NCBI GenBank assembly: GCA_938003835.1
Contig: CALKXJ010000010.1
Coordinates: 1-64,000 of the forward strand
Length of the DNA: 64,000 nt
Direction: 5' to 3'
From: an uncultured Bryobacteraceae bacterium
Lineage (GTDB): Bacteria; Acidobacteriota; Terriglobia; Bryobacterales; Bryobacteraceae
The notes below the pieces were generated by a model. It saw only the letters and a list, made by a program, of their open reading frames with translations. It did no database searches and had not been told where the DNA came from. Positions 9,921-17,845 of this stretch are shown here, piece after piece. Positions within the stretch are counted from its first letter, which is position 1. Every line of letters begins with the position of its first letter. A program made the position numbers and the translations under genes.

Positions 9921-11446
9921 CGGTCCTGCTCCGGGGCGGCCAGCGGGAGGACGACGCGAAACGCCGCGCCATTGCCGTGCTCGCTGGCCACTGAGATCTT
10001 TCCATTGTGCATCTCGACGATCTCATTCGAAATGGAAAGCCCCAGCCCGGAGCCGCGATCCTTGGTGGTCACAAAAGGATCGAACAGCCGGCCCAGGAGT
10101 TCCGGACTGACGCCACATCCGTTATCACAAATATCGAACCAGGCCGTCTGGCCCTCAATGCCGCTGCGGATTGTCACAACCCCTTCTCCCGGCTTGACCG
10201 CTTCGAGCGCGTTTTGAAGCAGGTTGTCAATCACCTGAACGATCTTCGGCTGATCGATGGCGGCGGGCACGGATTGCTCGTGCAGTCGGGCTTGCAGGCG
10301 AATCCCGAGGGAGTCGGCACGGTCCCGGAAATGATGGACGCGGTCTGACAGCAGCACATTAAGGTCAGCTCTCGAAGGGTCCACGGAAAATGTTCGGCCG
10401 AAAACCAGCAGCTTGTTGACCAGGGCGTCGAGCCGCTCGATCTCGCTGAGGATCTCCGCGCACGATTCCCGCTCGCGCTCACCGCCACACGATTCCATGA
10501 GCATCTGCGTGCGGAGCTTGACCGTGGCCAGCGGATTGCGTACCTCATGCGCCACGCCGGCCACAAGCTGCCCGAGCGATGCGAGCCGGTCGGCCTGGCG
10601 CGCCAATTCTTCCGTACGCTTCTGTGCGGCAATCTGTTCCTGCAACTGGTCAGCCAGCCGGTTCACGGTCTCGGCAATTTCCCGGACTTCCTCGCTGTGT
10701 CCCGCGCCGGGAATCCGGTAGTTCAGGTCATTACCGACCTGGCGCAAGCCCGCCTTCACGTGCTCGACGCCGGATTGGACGCTCCGGGAAAGGTAGAAAG
10801 CGAAGGCAACACAGAGCAGGGCTCCGAGTCCCAGCGTGAGCGTGGCGAAACTCGAGAGTCTGCCCTCCGGCGAGCGCAACCCGGACAGACGCTTCATCGC
10901 CCAGGCGACGCCTTCCGTCTGGCCGCCATGAAAAATGGGGACAGCGCGAAACAGGATGACATCGCGGACTCCCACGATCTGGTCGTCCACGGGCTTGCCC
11001 GAGCGCAGGGAACGGGCCGCCACGTCGAGAATGACGGGCCGTTCGGCCTCCGGGATATCCGTCTTCAGGCCGCCTTCGTGGGTGGGAAACGCATAGCCCA
11101 CTAGCGCGCCGGAGGCGGCGAAAAAGCCGCCCTCCACGCCGGGCGCGCTCTGCAAAGTCATCTCCGTGACCAGAGTGAGCAACTTCCTCGAACTCTCAGA
11201 GTCCGGTGTGGCCAAGGGAGAAGCGCGGCCTTCCGCGTCAAGGAATTCGGTGCGGCGCTCGACACCCCGCTTCAAAGCTTCCACGGATTCGGCCAGACGG
11301 CTGCGGTTGGCAGCTACGATCGCGGTTTCCGTATTGCGCGCGGCGGTCCAGACCACGGAAATTCCCCACAGCACGAGGAAAACCATCAGCGCGCCGAGAA
11401 TGTTGAGCTGCGAGCGGTAACTCAAACCTTGGAGCCAGCGATTCAT
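9917..11446 (-). CDS. membrane sensor histidine kinase, partner of the NtrC-type regulator
   Basis: The start ATG 11446 overlaps the stop of the upstream gene, and the product is 509 residues. TM1 is at about 15-35 and TM2 at about 200-220, enclosing a periplasmic sensor region of about 165 residues with an sCache-like look. HAMP follows. HisKA has His300 (LVAGVAHEVRNPLATVKLR). HATPase_c has the N box (DNLLQNALEAV), DICDNGCG, FDPFVTTK and GSGLGLSI. The layout is that of AtoS/ZraS-like kinases that phosphorylate NtrC-type regulators. The sensed signal is unknown; the co-transcribed envelope proteins suggest an envelope or periplasmic cue. Confidence 0.93.
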   Translation of the reverse strand: MNRWLQGLSYRSQLNILGALMVFLVLWGISVVWTAARNTETAIVAANRSRLAESVEALKRGVERRTEFLDAEGRASPLATPDSESSRKLLTLVTEMTLQSAPGVEGGFFAASGALVGYAFPTHEGGLKTDIPEAERPVILDVAARSLRSGKPVDDQIVGVRDVILFRAVPIFHGGQTEGVAWAMKRLSGLRSPEGRLSSFATLTLGLGALLCVAFAFYLSRSVQSGVEHVKAGLRQVGNDLNYRIPGAGHSEEVREIAETVNRLADQLQEQIAAQKRTEELARQADRLASLGQLVAGVAHEVRNPLATVKLRTQMLMESCGGERERESCAEILSEIERLDALVNKLLVFGRTFSVDPSRADLNVLLSDRVHHFRDRADSLGIRLQARLHEQSVPAAIDQPKIVQVIDNLLQNALEAVKPGEGVVTIRSGIEGQTAWFDICDNGCGVSPELLGRLFDPFVTTKDRGSGLGLSISNEIVEMHNGKISVASEHGNGAAFRVVLPLAAPEQDR

Positions 11447-12090
11447 TGTTTTTGCTGGAATGCGGAAGAGCTGTTCACACTCCCCTGTGCTTCCGTGCCC
11501 GCCATGGCCAGTTTCCTTCCGGCCGCCAGATGCCCGCCCGCAACGATGGCCGTATCGGCGGCGCGGGTCAAAGCAATTGCCCTCTGCCAATGGCCGGATT
11601 TCAGACAGCGTTCCGCCTCCTCCAGGATGGCTTTGGTCTTTCGGGAAATCGAATCCAGTGTGTTGTTCTTTATACCGGCTTGCTTGGCTTTCCCTTGCAA
11701 TTCCTGCGCGTTGGCTGACGTTCTTTGAAAATACCGGCGGGCGGATTGATCCGCCCCGCGCTCGCCCCGGCTGGTGGCGGGAGTTTGTTGCGCCTCCCAC
11801 AACAGTTCCTCGGCGCGCAACAGGAACCTGGCCGAAGCCGCCAGTTCCCGGGCTTCCAGATTGCGGTCCTGTTCAAAACTCGAAAGCGCTTCCTGATACG
11901 CGGCTTGCGCCTCCGGCACGAAGCGCGCCGCCAGAGCCATGCCCCGGCCGAGCTTTGCCCCCGCGTCTGCTTCCGCCAGCAATTCATGGGCGGTGCGGAT
12001 CTCTTGCCGGGCCGCTTCGAGCGGCGCAACGGCATCCTGGCCGAAGCCTGTCAGCGCCAGAACAAGGATTAGAATCGCAGGGTTTCTCAT
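11443..12090 (-). CDS. exported alpha-helical / coiled-coil protein of unknown function
   Basis: The product has 215 residues with a signal peptide (NPAILILVLALTGFGQ). The rest is almost wholly helical and rich in Ala, Glu and Arg. Repeated ALSSFEQDRNLEAREL-like and AERCLKSGHWQRAIAL-like helices recall TPR-type pairs. Both ends overlap their neighbours (ATGA with the kinase, four bases with the gene upstream), so it is a fixed member of the operon. A periplasmic partner of the kinase sensor domain is a reasonable guess, with no direct evidence. Confidence 0.75.
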   Translation of the reverse strand: MRNPAILILVLALTGFGQDAVAPLEAARQEIRTAHELLAEADAGAKLGRGMALAARFVPEAQAAYQEALSSFEQDRNLEARELAASARFLLRAEELLWEAQQTPATSRGERGADQSARRYFQRTSANAQELQGKAKQAGIKNNTLDSISRKTKAILEEAERCLKSGHWQRAIALTRAADTAIVAGGHLAAGRKLAMAGTEAQGSVNSSSAFQQKQ

Positions 12091-12779
12091 GGTTGGCCTG
12101 TCCTGAGTTGCTTCAGGGAAAACAATAAGCGTAACTCAGCCGGGGAGCCGAGCGGGCGATAGACAAGTTCGAGCGGCGCGGACTTTCTCTTGGCTTTGAT
12201 CGGGAAATAGAGATAGCCTTCGACATGTCCGTTCGGGATTCCTTCCGCCAACCCCTGATCCTTCAACTCGAATTCTCGCACCCGCTGGTCCGCCGGATGC
12301 GCGACAGTCCGCGCCTCACCGATACCGACCCCGACCCCAGCCGAGGTCCGGACGCCGCCGCCGCGGACTCTTCCCGCGTAGGGATCGTAGTAGCGGGGAC
12401 CGCTCTCATAGGAGATCGTGGTTTGTGGGCTGACGGTTACTTCGCGGACGGCCGGTGCGTTCTCGCCCAAATGGCGCGCCACTTTCGCCGCGTCCCATGC
12501 CTTCGCGCTGAAGTTGCCGCCGGATAGCGAAAAGTCCGCCAGCGCCACATCGAGCACGCGACCCGGTTCGACCTGCAACGTGACATGAGCCACCAGGAAG
12601 TCGCGCTCCAGTTCGGAAGAAAACCTGGCAGCAGTCTGTTTGGCCGTGAGGATCCGTGCTTGAAGCGCGACGCCGTCCCGCTCCACGCAGGCTCCGCCAT
12701 CAGGATTCGCAGGCGGACACATGTTCTGGGCTCCGCCCGCGCCAGTGAACAGCATCGCGATAAGTAACAGGCGGATCAT
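12087..12779 (-). CDS. exported protein of unknown function in the sigma-54 operon
   Basis: The product has 230 residues with a signal peptide (RLLLIAMLFTGAGGAQ) followed by a Cys pair region (NMCPPANPDGGACVERDG) that could form a disulfide. The middle is beta-rich, with a Tyr/Gly-rich patch (SGPRYYDPYAGRVRGGGV). The C-terminal half has beta strands ending in LELVYRPLGSPAELRLLFSL. I recognise no family. It overlaps both neighbours by four bases, so expression is coupled to the two-component genes. Confidence 0.7.
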   Translation of the reverse strand: MIRLLLIAMLFTGAGGAQNMCPPANPDGGACVERDGVALQARILTAKQTAARFSSELERDFLVAHVTLQVEPGRVLDVALADFSLSGGNFSAKAWDAAKVARHLGENAPAVREVTVSPQTTISYESGPRYYDPYAGRVRGGGVRTSAGVGVGIGEARTVAHPADQRVREFELKDQGLAEGIPNGHVEGYLYFPIKAKRKSAPLELVYRPLGSPAELRLLFSLKQLRTGQP

Positions 12780-13282
12780 GGTTTTGCTCCTTGCGGCTGC
12801 GGCTGGAGCGTGACCTCCAGACGCATAGTCTTGCCCGATAGGATGTACATCTTTTGTTGCTGCTCCTGAAAACCCGCCGAATCGAATTGAACCTGGAACA
12901 CCCCCGGGGGCAGCCGGAGCTCGCGCAACTCTTCAACAGTACCAGCGAAAGCCCCATTCAGTATGACGCGGGCCTGAGGCGGGGCCACCTTCAACCTGAC
13001 CGTTCCGGTCGGCAGGGCAGGATTCGGGGCCAGCCAAGGTGCGTATGGCCACCAGGGAGCGTATGGGCCGCCGTGCCACATTCCGCCCCACAGGAAGGGG
13101 TCGTACCACCCGTAAGGTGAACGGCCCCAGGATCCGCCCGCGCCCAGCGCAATGGGACCTAACCGGAGCCGGGTCACGGTCGCGCGCACTTCGCCTTTCG
13201 GCGCCTTGCCGGGTTGAGCGCCGAGGCCGGCGGCGAGCAAAAGACCGGCGAGCAGAGGCCAGGGAACGAATCGCATCAGCAT
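12776..13282 (-). CDS. exported PEGA-domain-like protein
   Basis: ATG 13282 is chosen because AAGGGAG lies eight bases upstream. The signal peptide (MRFVPWPLLAGLLLAAGLGAQ) follows. The product has 168 residues. A Trp/Tyr/Pro/Gly-rich stretch (about residues 55-95) precedes a C-terminal PEGA-like beta unit (GTVRLKVAPPQARVILNGAFAG, then LRLPPGVFQVQFDSAGFQ). PEGA-type domains are small beta-rich modules of surface proteins. Its stop overlaps the next gene in the operon by four bases. Confidence 0.75.
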   Translation of the reverse strand: MLMRFVPWPLLAGLLLAAGLGAQPGKAPKGEVRATVTRLRLGPIALGAGGSWGRSPYGWYDPFLWGGMWHGGPYAPWWPYAPWLAPNPALPTGTVRLKVAPPQARVILNGAFAGTVEELRELRLPPGVFQVQFDSAGFQEQQQKMYILSGKTMRLEVTLQPQPQGAKP

Positions 13283-13381
13283 GCCTATCACTCCCTTCTG
13301 TTGCATGAGAGAAGCCGTTCCTGACCCTGGTTGGGACAGGAACGGCATGGCGCAGTGCCTTGGATCCAAGCCAGCGGGCCT

Positions 13382-14023
13382 TTAGGGCTTGGGCTTGGGC
13401 TTGGCGGCTGACGGAGGTGGCGCGTTGTGGACCGTCATGCCATTCACCGTGGAAGCCTTTACGACCGTAACGCCAAGGACGGTTTGCTTTGCATAGCCGG
13501 TCACCGAGACATTGGAGCCCAACCCGGCCAGCCCGACCAGTGTGGCGCTGAAGTGCGGAGGCGTCTTTACGAACACTCCACTATCGAGCACAAAGCCGTC
13601 GATTTCGCCCCGGCTCGAGTAATTGTACTGTGCGAGGCGGCCCGAACCACTCCAGCTTGTCTCGCTGCCGGGCGTCGGAATCGTTATGTCCACGCCACGT
13701 GCGGCGTTTACAATTCTTGTGGGTTCAATGCGTTGGAAGCCAGAGTACGTGGTGGAGCCATAGCCGTCCACCTGTACGGTATCGCCCACGCGGAAAGAGG
13801 CGAGCAGGCAGGCAGCGGCGGGCGGCATCGTGACCAGCGTCTGACCGATCATAAAGCTTTTGGGTTCGCCTTCGCCACCGAAGTTGAATTGAGCGATTGT
13901 GCCGGACAGGCTGGTCGGGCTGCCGATTGGTTGATGATGAGGGGGTACTGGTTGCGCCAGCAATGGCAACGCCATTGCGAGCACGACGGAAATTGTAAAC
14001 ATCGTCTGGATGCTTGAGAACAT
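13382..14023 (-). CDS. exported OB-fold-like (DUF5666-type) protein, first gene of the sigma-54 operon
   Basis: ATG 14023 has AAAAGGAGAG ten bases upstream. A signal peptide follows (FTISVVLAMALPLLAQ). The body shows two similar beta units of the kind seen in DUF5666/OB-fold proteins: SLSGTIAQFNFGGEGEPKSF with VGDTVQVDGYG, and SGSGRLAQYNYSSRGEIDGF with NVSVTGYAKQT. The two halves look like an internal duplication. The C-terminus is Lys/Pro-rich. It lies 99 bases upstream of the PEGA gene and is the first gene behind the sigma-54-type promoter. Confidence 0.75.
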   Translation of the reverse strand: MFSSIQTMFTISVVLAMALPLLAQPVPPHHQPIGSPTSLSGTIAQFNFGGEGEPKSFMIGQTLVTMPPAAACLLASFRVGDTVQVDGYGSTTYSGFQRIEPTRIVNAARGVDITIPTPGSETSWSGSGRLAQYNYSSRGEIDGFVLDSGVFVKTPPHFSATLVGLAGLGSNVSVTGYAKQTVLGVTVVKASTVNGMTVHNAPPPSAAKPKPKP

Positions 14024-14071
14024 CGAGTGTCTCTCCTTTTGGGTTTGCACTTCTGTGTGCAATAGTATGGT

Positions 14072-14087
14072 AGCAGGCGGGCTGCCA
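14072..14087 (-). promoter_or_regulatory. sigma-54 (-24/-12) promoter candidate for the two-component operon
   Basis: The minus strand reads TGGCAGCCCGCCTGCT. The GG and GC dinucleotides have the exact -24/-12 spacing, and TGGCA plus TGC fit the consensus TGGCAC-N5-TTGCA. Transcription would start near 14061, giving a leader of about 38 bases with a good Shine-Dalgarno. The operon encodes its own sigma-54 activator. A perfect inverted repeat, TTGCAC-N6-GTGCAA, sits at 14045-14062 around the predicted start site. Confidence 0.6.
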
Positions 14088-14384
14088 AACCTGCAATCTG
14101 GCCAAGATGGTGCAAATACTCACGTTGTCGCTCCGGCCACACCGCCTGCCTAGTAGCGGCTGGAACCAAAGCGTACAGTCTTTGTGCCCGCCTGGCACGT
14201 TTGGTTACGGTTGACCATGATCTGAAGTTCGGCTACGCCGACAAAACCATTTCCCCGCACCGATTCCGGCACGCCCGTTGACTCCTCTCGCCACCCATAC
14301 CCCTGCGACTGGCCGTGTCTTTGCATGATCCGCCTCTACGCTTTGCGCCCCTCGTCCGCCGTGCCTCGCTGATCATCGCACAGG
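14088..14384. other. intergenic / decayed sequence between the sigma-54 operon and the RHS remnant
   Basis: No supportable gene is present. A short phrase on the plus strand near 14245 (KTISPHRFRHA) faintly resembles the HRxRH box of tyrosine recombinases, but nothing around it supports an integrase. Upstream activator sites for the operon, if they exist, should lie here. TGCACC-like half-sites occur near 14110 on the minus strand. Confidence 0.4.
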
Positions 14385-14406
14385 TTTCCGCAACCGCTTC
14401 CAGCCG

Positions 14407-16020
14407 GTGGCGGTCCGGCTGGGGACGGGAGCTGCATCGGGCTGCGCGATGCAGGCGGGCGATCTGCTCCGGCTCAGCTTCGACTACGGCACAACAAAGA
14501 ACAACGGGAATGTTTTGAGACGGCAGGGAATCCCCTCGCGCCCGCGCGAGGGCCTCCGCAACGGCTGCGGCTGCCACCAGAATCTTGCGCGGCCAGGATT
14601 TTCAGTCACGCAGACGTACACCTATGACGCCTATAATCGGATCCAGAAGGTGGAGGAAGGTAGCAACCACCGCGATTTCCAATACAAAGAGCCGGGCAAT
14701 ATGTACGTGCCGTCTTCGCAGGCAACGGGCTGGGCGCCCGGCAGCTTCACGCCAACCTCGCCGTCGTGGTTTGATGAGAAGAACCGATTGGTGACTCCAT
14801 TGCTGGGGACTCAGTACGACGCGGCGGGCAACCTGACGGCGATCGGGGGATTCACGTTTGAGTACGACGCCGAAAACCGCCGGGTGTCGAGCACGCTGAA
14901 CAGCGTGACAACGACCTACGCCTACGACGGCGAAGGGCGGCGGGTGAAGAAGGGCTCGGCGGTGATGGTCTATGACGCCTTCGGTCGGCTGGCGGCGGAC
15001 TACGGCGGCACGGCGGATCCGGTGGGGACGGAGTATTTGACGGCAGACCATCTGGGCTCGACGCGGCTGGTGACAAGCTCGACCGGCGCTGAGCGGCGGT
15101 GCCTGGACTATCTGCCGTTCGGCGAGCAGATGACGCAGGGCATGGGCACGCGCGGGTCGTGCTACGCCAGCTCCACCGAGCCCAGGGTGAAGTTTACCGG
15201 CAAGGAACGGAACGCCGAAAGCGGCCTAAATTACGTTTTTGCCCGTTACTACTCCGCAGCCCAAGGTCGATTCACATCACCCGATGAATTCCAAGGCGGC
15301 ATCGTCGATCCATTCACCGAGCAGCAGGTGGGTGCGCCGGGTCCGCTGCCATACGCGGACATCACAGACCCGCAAACGCTCAACAAGTACGCGTACGTAC
15401 GCAACAATCCGTTGCGGTATGTTGACCCAGACGGACATTGTCACTTCTACATCGGAGCGCTCCTCGGTGGGGTGGTCGCAGGAGGCGTCGAGTTTGCGAA
15501 GCAGCTATACACAACTTACAGGTGTGGGCAATCTCTACACTTTGATGGGCAGAAGATACTTGTGAAGACCGCTAACGGCGCGATTTTTGGAGGAACGGTC
15601 GCGGCTACGGGTGGGCTCCGCCTCGCAGGTACGACCCAGGCGTATAATACGACCGCGAGTATGGTTGGTGGTGCTGTCGAACGGAGCATCGACGCCGATT
15701 CCGACGCGGTAGTCCTGGCCGAGAAGGCAATTACCGCTGATGTTCTCACTGGCGCAGCTACGGGCCTAGTTGGTGGTGGGGCCAAAGAGCTGGCTAAGGG
15801 TGCAATAGCAGCTGGATCCAGGCAGGCCACCTCACGGGCTGAAAGCCTTCTTCGTCAGGCTGTCGAGTCGGGAGACCCTGCGAGGATCGCGAAGCGTGAA
15901 GCACAAGCGCAGGCCGTCCAATCCAGCGTAAACAGGCATGCAGTCGCTGCATCAGCAGCACAGCGCACAGCCGTGAAGACGGCTGTTGGCACCGTACTCA
16001 AGCCTGAGGAGCAGCGTTGA
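14407..16020 (+). CDS. RHS-repeat core with variable C-terminal toxin candidate, N-terminally truncated
   Basis: The first 370 residues or so are YD/RHS repeats (TYTYDAYNRIQKVEEG, YDAAGNLTAIGG, YAYDGEGRRVKKGS, TADHLGSTRLVT). They end in the RHS core signature (KFTGKERNAESGLNYVFARYY, then NKYAYVRNNPLRYVDPDG). After that comes an unrelated Gly/Ala-rich C-terminus of about 190 residues that matches no toxin family I know. The frame starts abruptly at a GTG inside the repeats (homology reaches back to about 14385), so the secretion part is missing. Full RHS proteins are several times longer. Its stop overlaps an immunity-like gene (TGATG). I read it as an orphan toxin module. Confidence 0.8.
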   Translation: MAVRLGTGAASGCAMQAGDLLRLSFDYGTTKNNGNVLRRQGIPSRPREGLRNGCGCHQNLARPGFSVTQTYTYDAYNRIQKVEEGSNHRDFQYKEPGNMYVPSSQATGWAPGSFTPTSPSWFDEKNRLVTPLLGTQYDAAGNLTAIGGFTFEYDAENRRVSSTLNSVTTTYAYDGEGRRVKKGSAVMVYDAFGRLAADYGGTADPVGTEYLTADHLGSTRLVTSSTGAERRCLDYLPFGEQMTQGMGTRGSCYASSTEPRVKFTGKERNAESGLNYVFARYYSAAQGRFTSPDEFQGGIVDPFTEQQVGAPGPLPYADITDPQTLNKYAYVRNNPLRYVDPDGHCHFYIGALLGGVVAGGVEFAKQLYTTYRCGQSLHFDGQKILVKTANGAIFGGTVAATGGLRLAGTTQAYNTTASMVGGAVERSIDADSDAVVLAEKAITADVLTGAATGLVGGGAKELAKGAIAAGSRQATSRAESLLRQAVESGDPARIAKREAQAQAVQSSVNRHAVAASAAQRTAVKTAVGTVLKPEEQR

Positions 16021-16454
16021 TGCGCTTAGGGTATTCGGCTGAGACGCCCGACGTTCTGGTTGCGGCCTATAACTCGTTATTCAGGTTGGTCTGGTCGGTG
16101 ATGGTGGGCATGGCTACAGCGATCATCTTCGGAGCCGCCGTCGCTGATGCACCGGCCCGGTCTACCGCAGAGCCCATTTTTACAATTGTGGCTACTGGCT
16201 ATATTCTTTTGGCTGGCGGCTTCCTACTTTCGATTTGGCGCAGCCGTGTTTCATTCAAAGAGGAAGGGATGCTCATCACCCGTCCGCTGAAAAGTGCGAT
16301 TTGGAGAACTTACGACGACATCGCAGCTGTCGAGCTCACTTCAGAACGGGTTGATCTTCGTTTCTCAGATGGCTCGAAGGCTTCAATCAACCGCCACATG
16401 GCCGATCTATCACAGATCCAGTCTCTGCTGGCCGCAAAGGCTTGGGGGCGATGA
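16020..16454 (+). CDS. immunity-protein candidate: two membrane segments plus a PH-like domain
   Basis: ATG 16020 overlaps the RHS stop. The product is 144 residues, with TM1 (LVWSVMVGMATAIIFGAAVA) and TM2 (IFTIVATGYILLAGGFLLSIW). A C-terminal soluble part of about 65 residues follows, with beta strands and a final helix like bacterial PH (YcxB-type) domains (RVSFKEEGMLITRPLKSAIW). Its place directly behind an RHS C-terminus, with coupled translation, is the usual position of a cognate immunity gene. A membrane immunity protein would fit a toxin that acts at the inner membrane. The function is inferred from position only. Confidence 0.6.
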   Translation: MRLGYSAETPDVLVAAYNSLFRLVWSVMVGMATAIIFGAAVADAPARSTAEPIFTIVATGYILLAGGFLLSIWRSRVSFKEEGMLITRPLKSAIWRTYDDIAAVELTSERVDLRFSDGSKASINRHMADLSQIQSLLAAKAWGR

Positions 16455-16460
16455 GATTGA

Positions 16461-16598
16461 GTGATTCGGCAGTTTACCGGCAAAGAATGGGATGCCGAAA
16501 CCGGGCTAGACTTTTGGGGTGCTCGGTATTATTCAGGGGCGCAGGGGAGATTTGCAACTGCGGACCCACTGAATCGGCCAACGGAGCAAACACTGTGA
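16461..16598 (+). pseudogene. displaced RHS core fragment (remnant of an older toxin tip)
   Basis: A 45-codon frame reads QFTGKEWDAETGLDFWGARYY, then SGAQGRFATADPLNRPTEQ before TGA. This is a second copy of the RHS core signature, different in sequence from the one at about 15195. It has no repeats before it and no toxin after it. Such silent core fragments downstream of an RHS gene are known leftovers of C-terminal tip exchange in polymorphic toxin loci. Confidence 0.75.
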
Positions 16599-16918
16599 AT
16601 AGCGCCCCGAAGGCAGCGCTTCCCATGCCCCTGAGACCATGGTTGTTCTGGCTGCCGTTCCTGCTGGGCAGCGGTGCACTGGCTTTGGGGGTCCTCTTAG
16701 CGCAGGTCCCCGGAAAAGACCGCACGTGTGACATGGTCGTCTTTTCCACCGCCACAGCCCTACTGGTAGGGGCTCCCTGGCTTGGGTTCTTCGTGTCAAA
16801 GGCACCGTACGGTCAAAGCTCAAGGTGGACCAAGCCGGTCTTGCAAGTCGTCACCGTCATGGAGCTTCTTTTCGCTGCATATGGTGCGTTTGGCGCTCTA
16901 ACGTATCGGGGCCTGTAA
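16595..16918 (+). CDS. small membrane protein, second immunity candidate
   Basis: GTG 16595 overlaps the stop of the RHS fragment (GTGA), which decides the start. The product is 107 residues with three hydrophobic segments (LFWLPFLLGSGALALGVLLA; MVVFSTATALLVGAPWLGFF; LQVVTVMELLFAAYGAFGAL). By position it is the immunity gene of the lost toxin whose core fragment precedes it. It could still protect against siblings carrying that toxin. No family was recognised. Confidence 0.55.
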   Translation: MNSAPKAALPMPLRPWLFWLPFLLGSGALALGVLLAQVPGKDRTCDMVVFSTATALLVGAPWLGFFVSKAPYGQSSRWTKPVLQVVTVMELLFAAYGAFGALTYRGL

Positions 16919-16936
16919 GCGTTCATTCCCCCGCCT

Positions 16937-17050
16937 CACGATTTCATTAGTCACTGATTTGCGATGAGGAGAATCACTCTATCCAACGCGAAACAGGCGG
17001 ATTTCGGGCCCGCTTCAGTCGCACTCAGGGTTTTTGCGCGAGCCGGGCGT
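16937..17050 (+). repeat. solo end fragment of IS3 element B with a small internal inversion
   Basis: Bases 16937-17011 match the outer end of element B (minus strand of 7015-6943), including CACTGATTTGCGAT and the GGATTYCGGGCCC region. Right after GGGCCC the match flips. Bases 17011-17044 (CGCTTCAGTCGC...) match the plus strand of 6911-6944 instead. So the scrap is an IS end in which about 35 bp were inverted between short GGGCC/GGCCC repeats. Confidence 0.65.
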
Positions 17051-17156
17051 CGGAGGAAGCAGGGAACATTCTCGAGCACAGAGGCGAGTTGAGCCGTTCA
17101 AGGCAAGCCGCAGAGAAGGACCTGCCGGACGAGCTGCGCCTGAGGCCCGGGCCGCC

Positions 17157-17591
17157 TCAGGCAGCGTCGCGCACTTCGACGGACATCTGTTTTCCAAGCA
17201 CGGCAAGGGCGGCCTGGATCTTTTCGGGCCTCGTGGCGTGCCGCGGGTCCAGCATGCGGCGGATGACGCGCTCATCGACGCCCAGGCGGCGCGCCAACGC
17301 GGAGTTGCTGACGCGCTGCTCGCGCATGGCGAGATAGAGAGCGAGCTTCGGCGCCAGCCAGAGCGGCACGGGCACCCGGCGCTGGCCGCGCTTGACGGGC
17401 GAGGGCGTGGGAATCTCCTCCCGGCGGGACAGGCGGATGGAAAGATCGGAGCCGAGAGCATCGATGGCTTCCTCCATGGCCTCGCGCTCGTCTTTGCCGT
17501 CCGTGGCCACACGGGGCAGATCGACAAACTCGACCAGCACGCGGCCGTCACTGCCGGTGATGAACTTCGCTGGATAGCTGAGCAGGGACAT
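17157..17591 (-). CDS. hicB: HicB-type antitoxin
   Basis: The product is 144 residues. The N-terminal part (LLSYPAKFITGSDGRVLVEF, then DLPRVATDGKDEREAMEEA) is the HicB partial-RNase-H-like fold with its GxxVEFPDLP-type strand and helix. The C-terminal half has a helix-turn-helix (SNSALARRLGVDERVIRRML) for binding its own operator. It lies 11 bases downstream of the HicA gene with GGAGG before its ATG, the usual hicAB order. HicB neutralises HicA and represses the operon. Confidence 0.88.
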   Translation of the reverse strand: MSLLSYPAKFITGSDGRVLVEFVDLPRVATDGKDEREAMEEAIDALGSDLSIRLSRREEIPTPSPVKRGQRRVPVPLWLAPKLALYLAMREQRVSNSALARRLGVDERVIRRMLDPRHATRPEKIQAALAVLGKQMSVEVRDAA

Positions 17592-17602
17592 ACTCTTGCC
17601 TC

Positions 17603-17845
17603 CTACAATTCACGCGGGTCGATCTTCAAGTCCGCGCACATCTTGGCCAGCAGGTCGCGGCCAATCTCCTTCTTGCGATCCTTGAGGGTGGTGAACTCGC
17701 CGCCAAAGTAAAGGCGGCCGTGGCTGCCTTTTCCCTTGCTGGCCACAAAGCGGCACGGGATCTTCCGGCGCCGCGCCAGCCTCCGGACCTTCCGCTCGAA
17801 CTCCGCACCGTTCACTCCACCAGTCTCGGACATTTCTGTCCGCAT
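17603..17845 (-). CDS. hicA: HicA-type mRNA interferase toxin
   Basis: The product is 80 residues from ATG 17845 (a second ATG four codons on is possible). It has the double-stranded-RNA-binding-like fold pattern (FERKVRRLARRRKIPCRFVA) and the catalytic GSHGRLYFGG block with the essential His. HicA cleaves mRNA and is held in check by HicB downstream. The pair sits beside the RHS toxin region and IS debris, a typical accessory position. Both genes look intact. Confidence 0.87.
   Translation of the reverse strand: MRTEMSETGGVNGAEFERKVRRLARRRKIPCRFVASKGKGSHGRLYFGGEFTTLKDRKKEIGRDLLAKMCADLKIDPREL

Noticed and set aside
14240-14280. Tyrosine-recombinase-like phrase (ISPHRFRHA)
   Set aside because: A single short match without other integrase boxes or an open frame; chance is likely.
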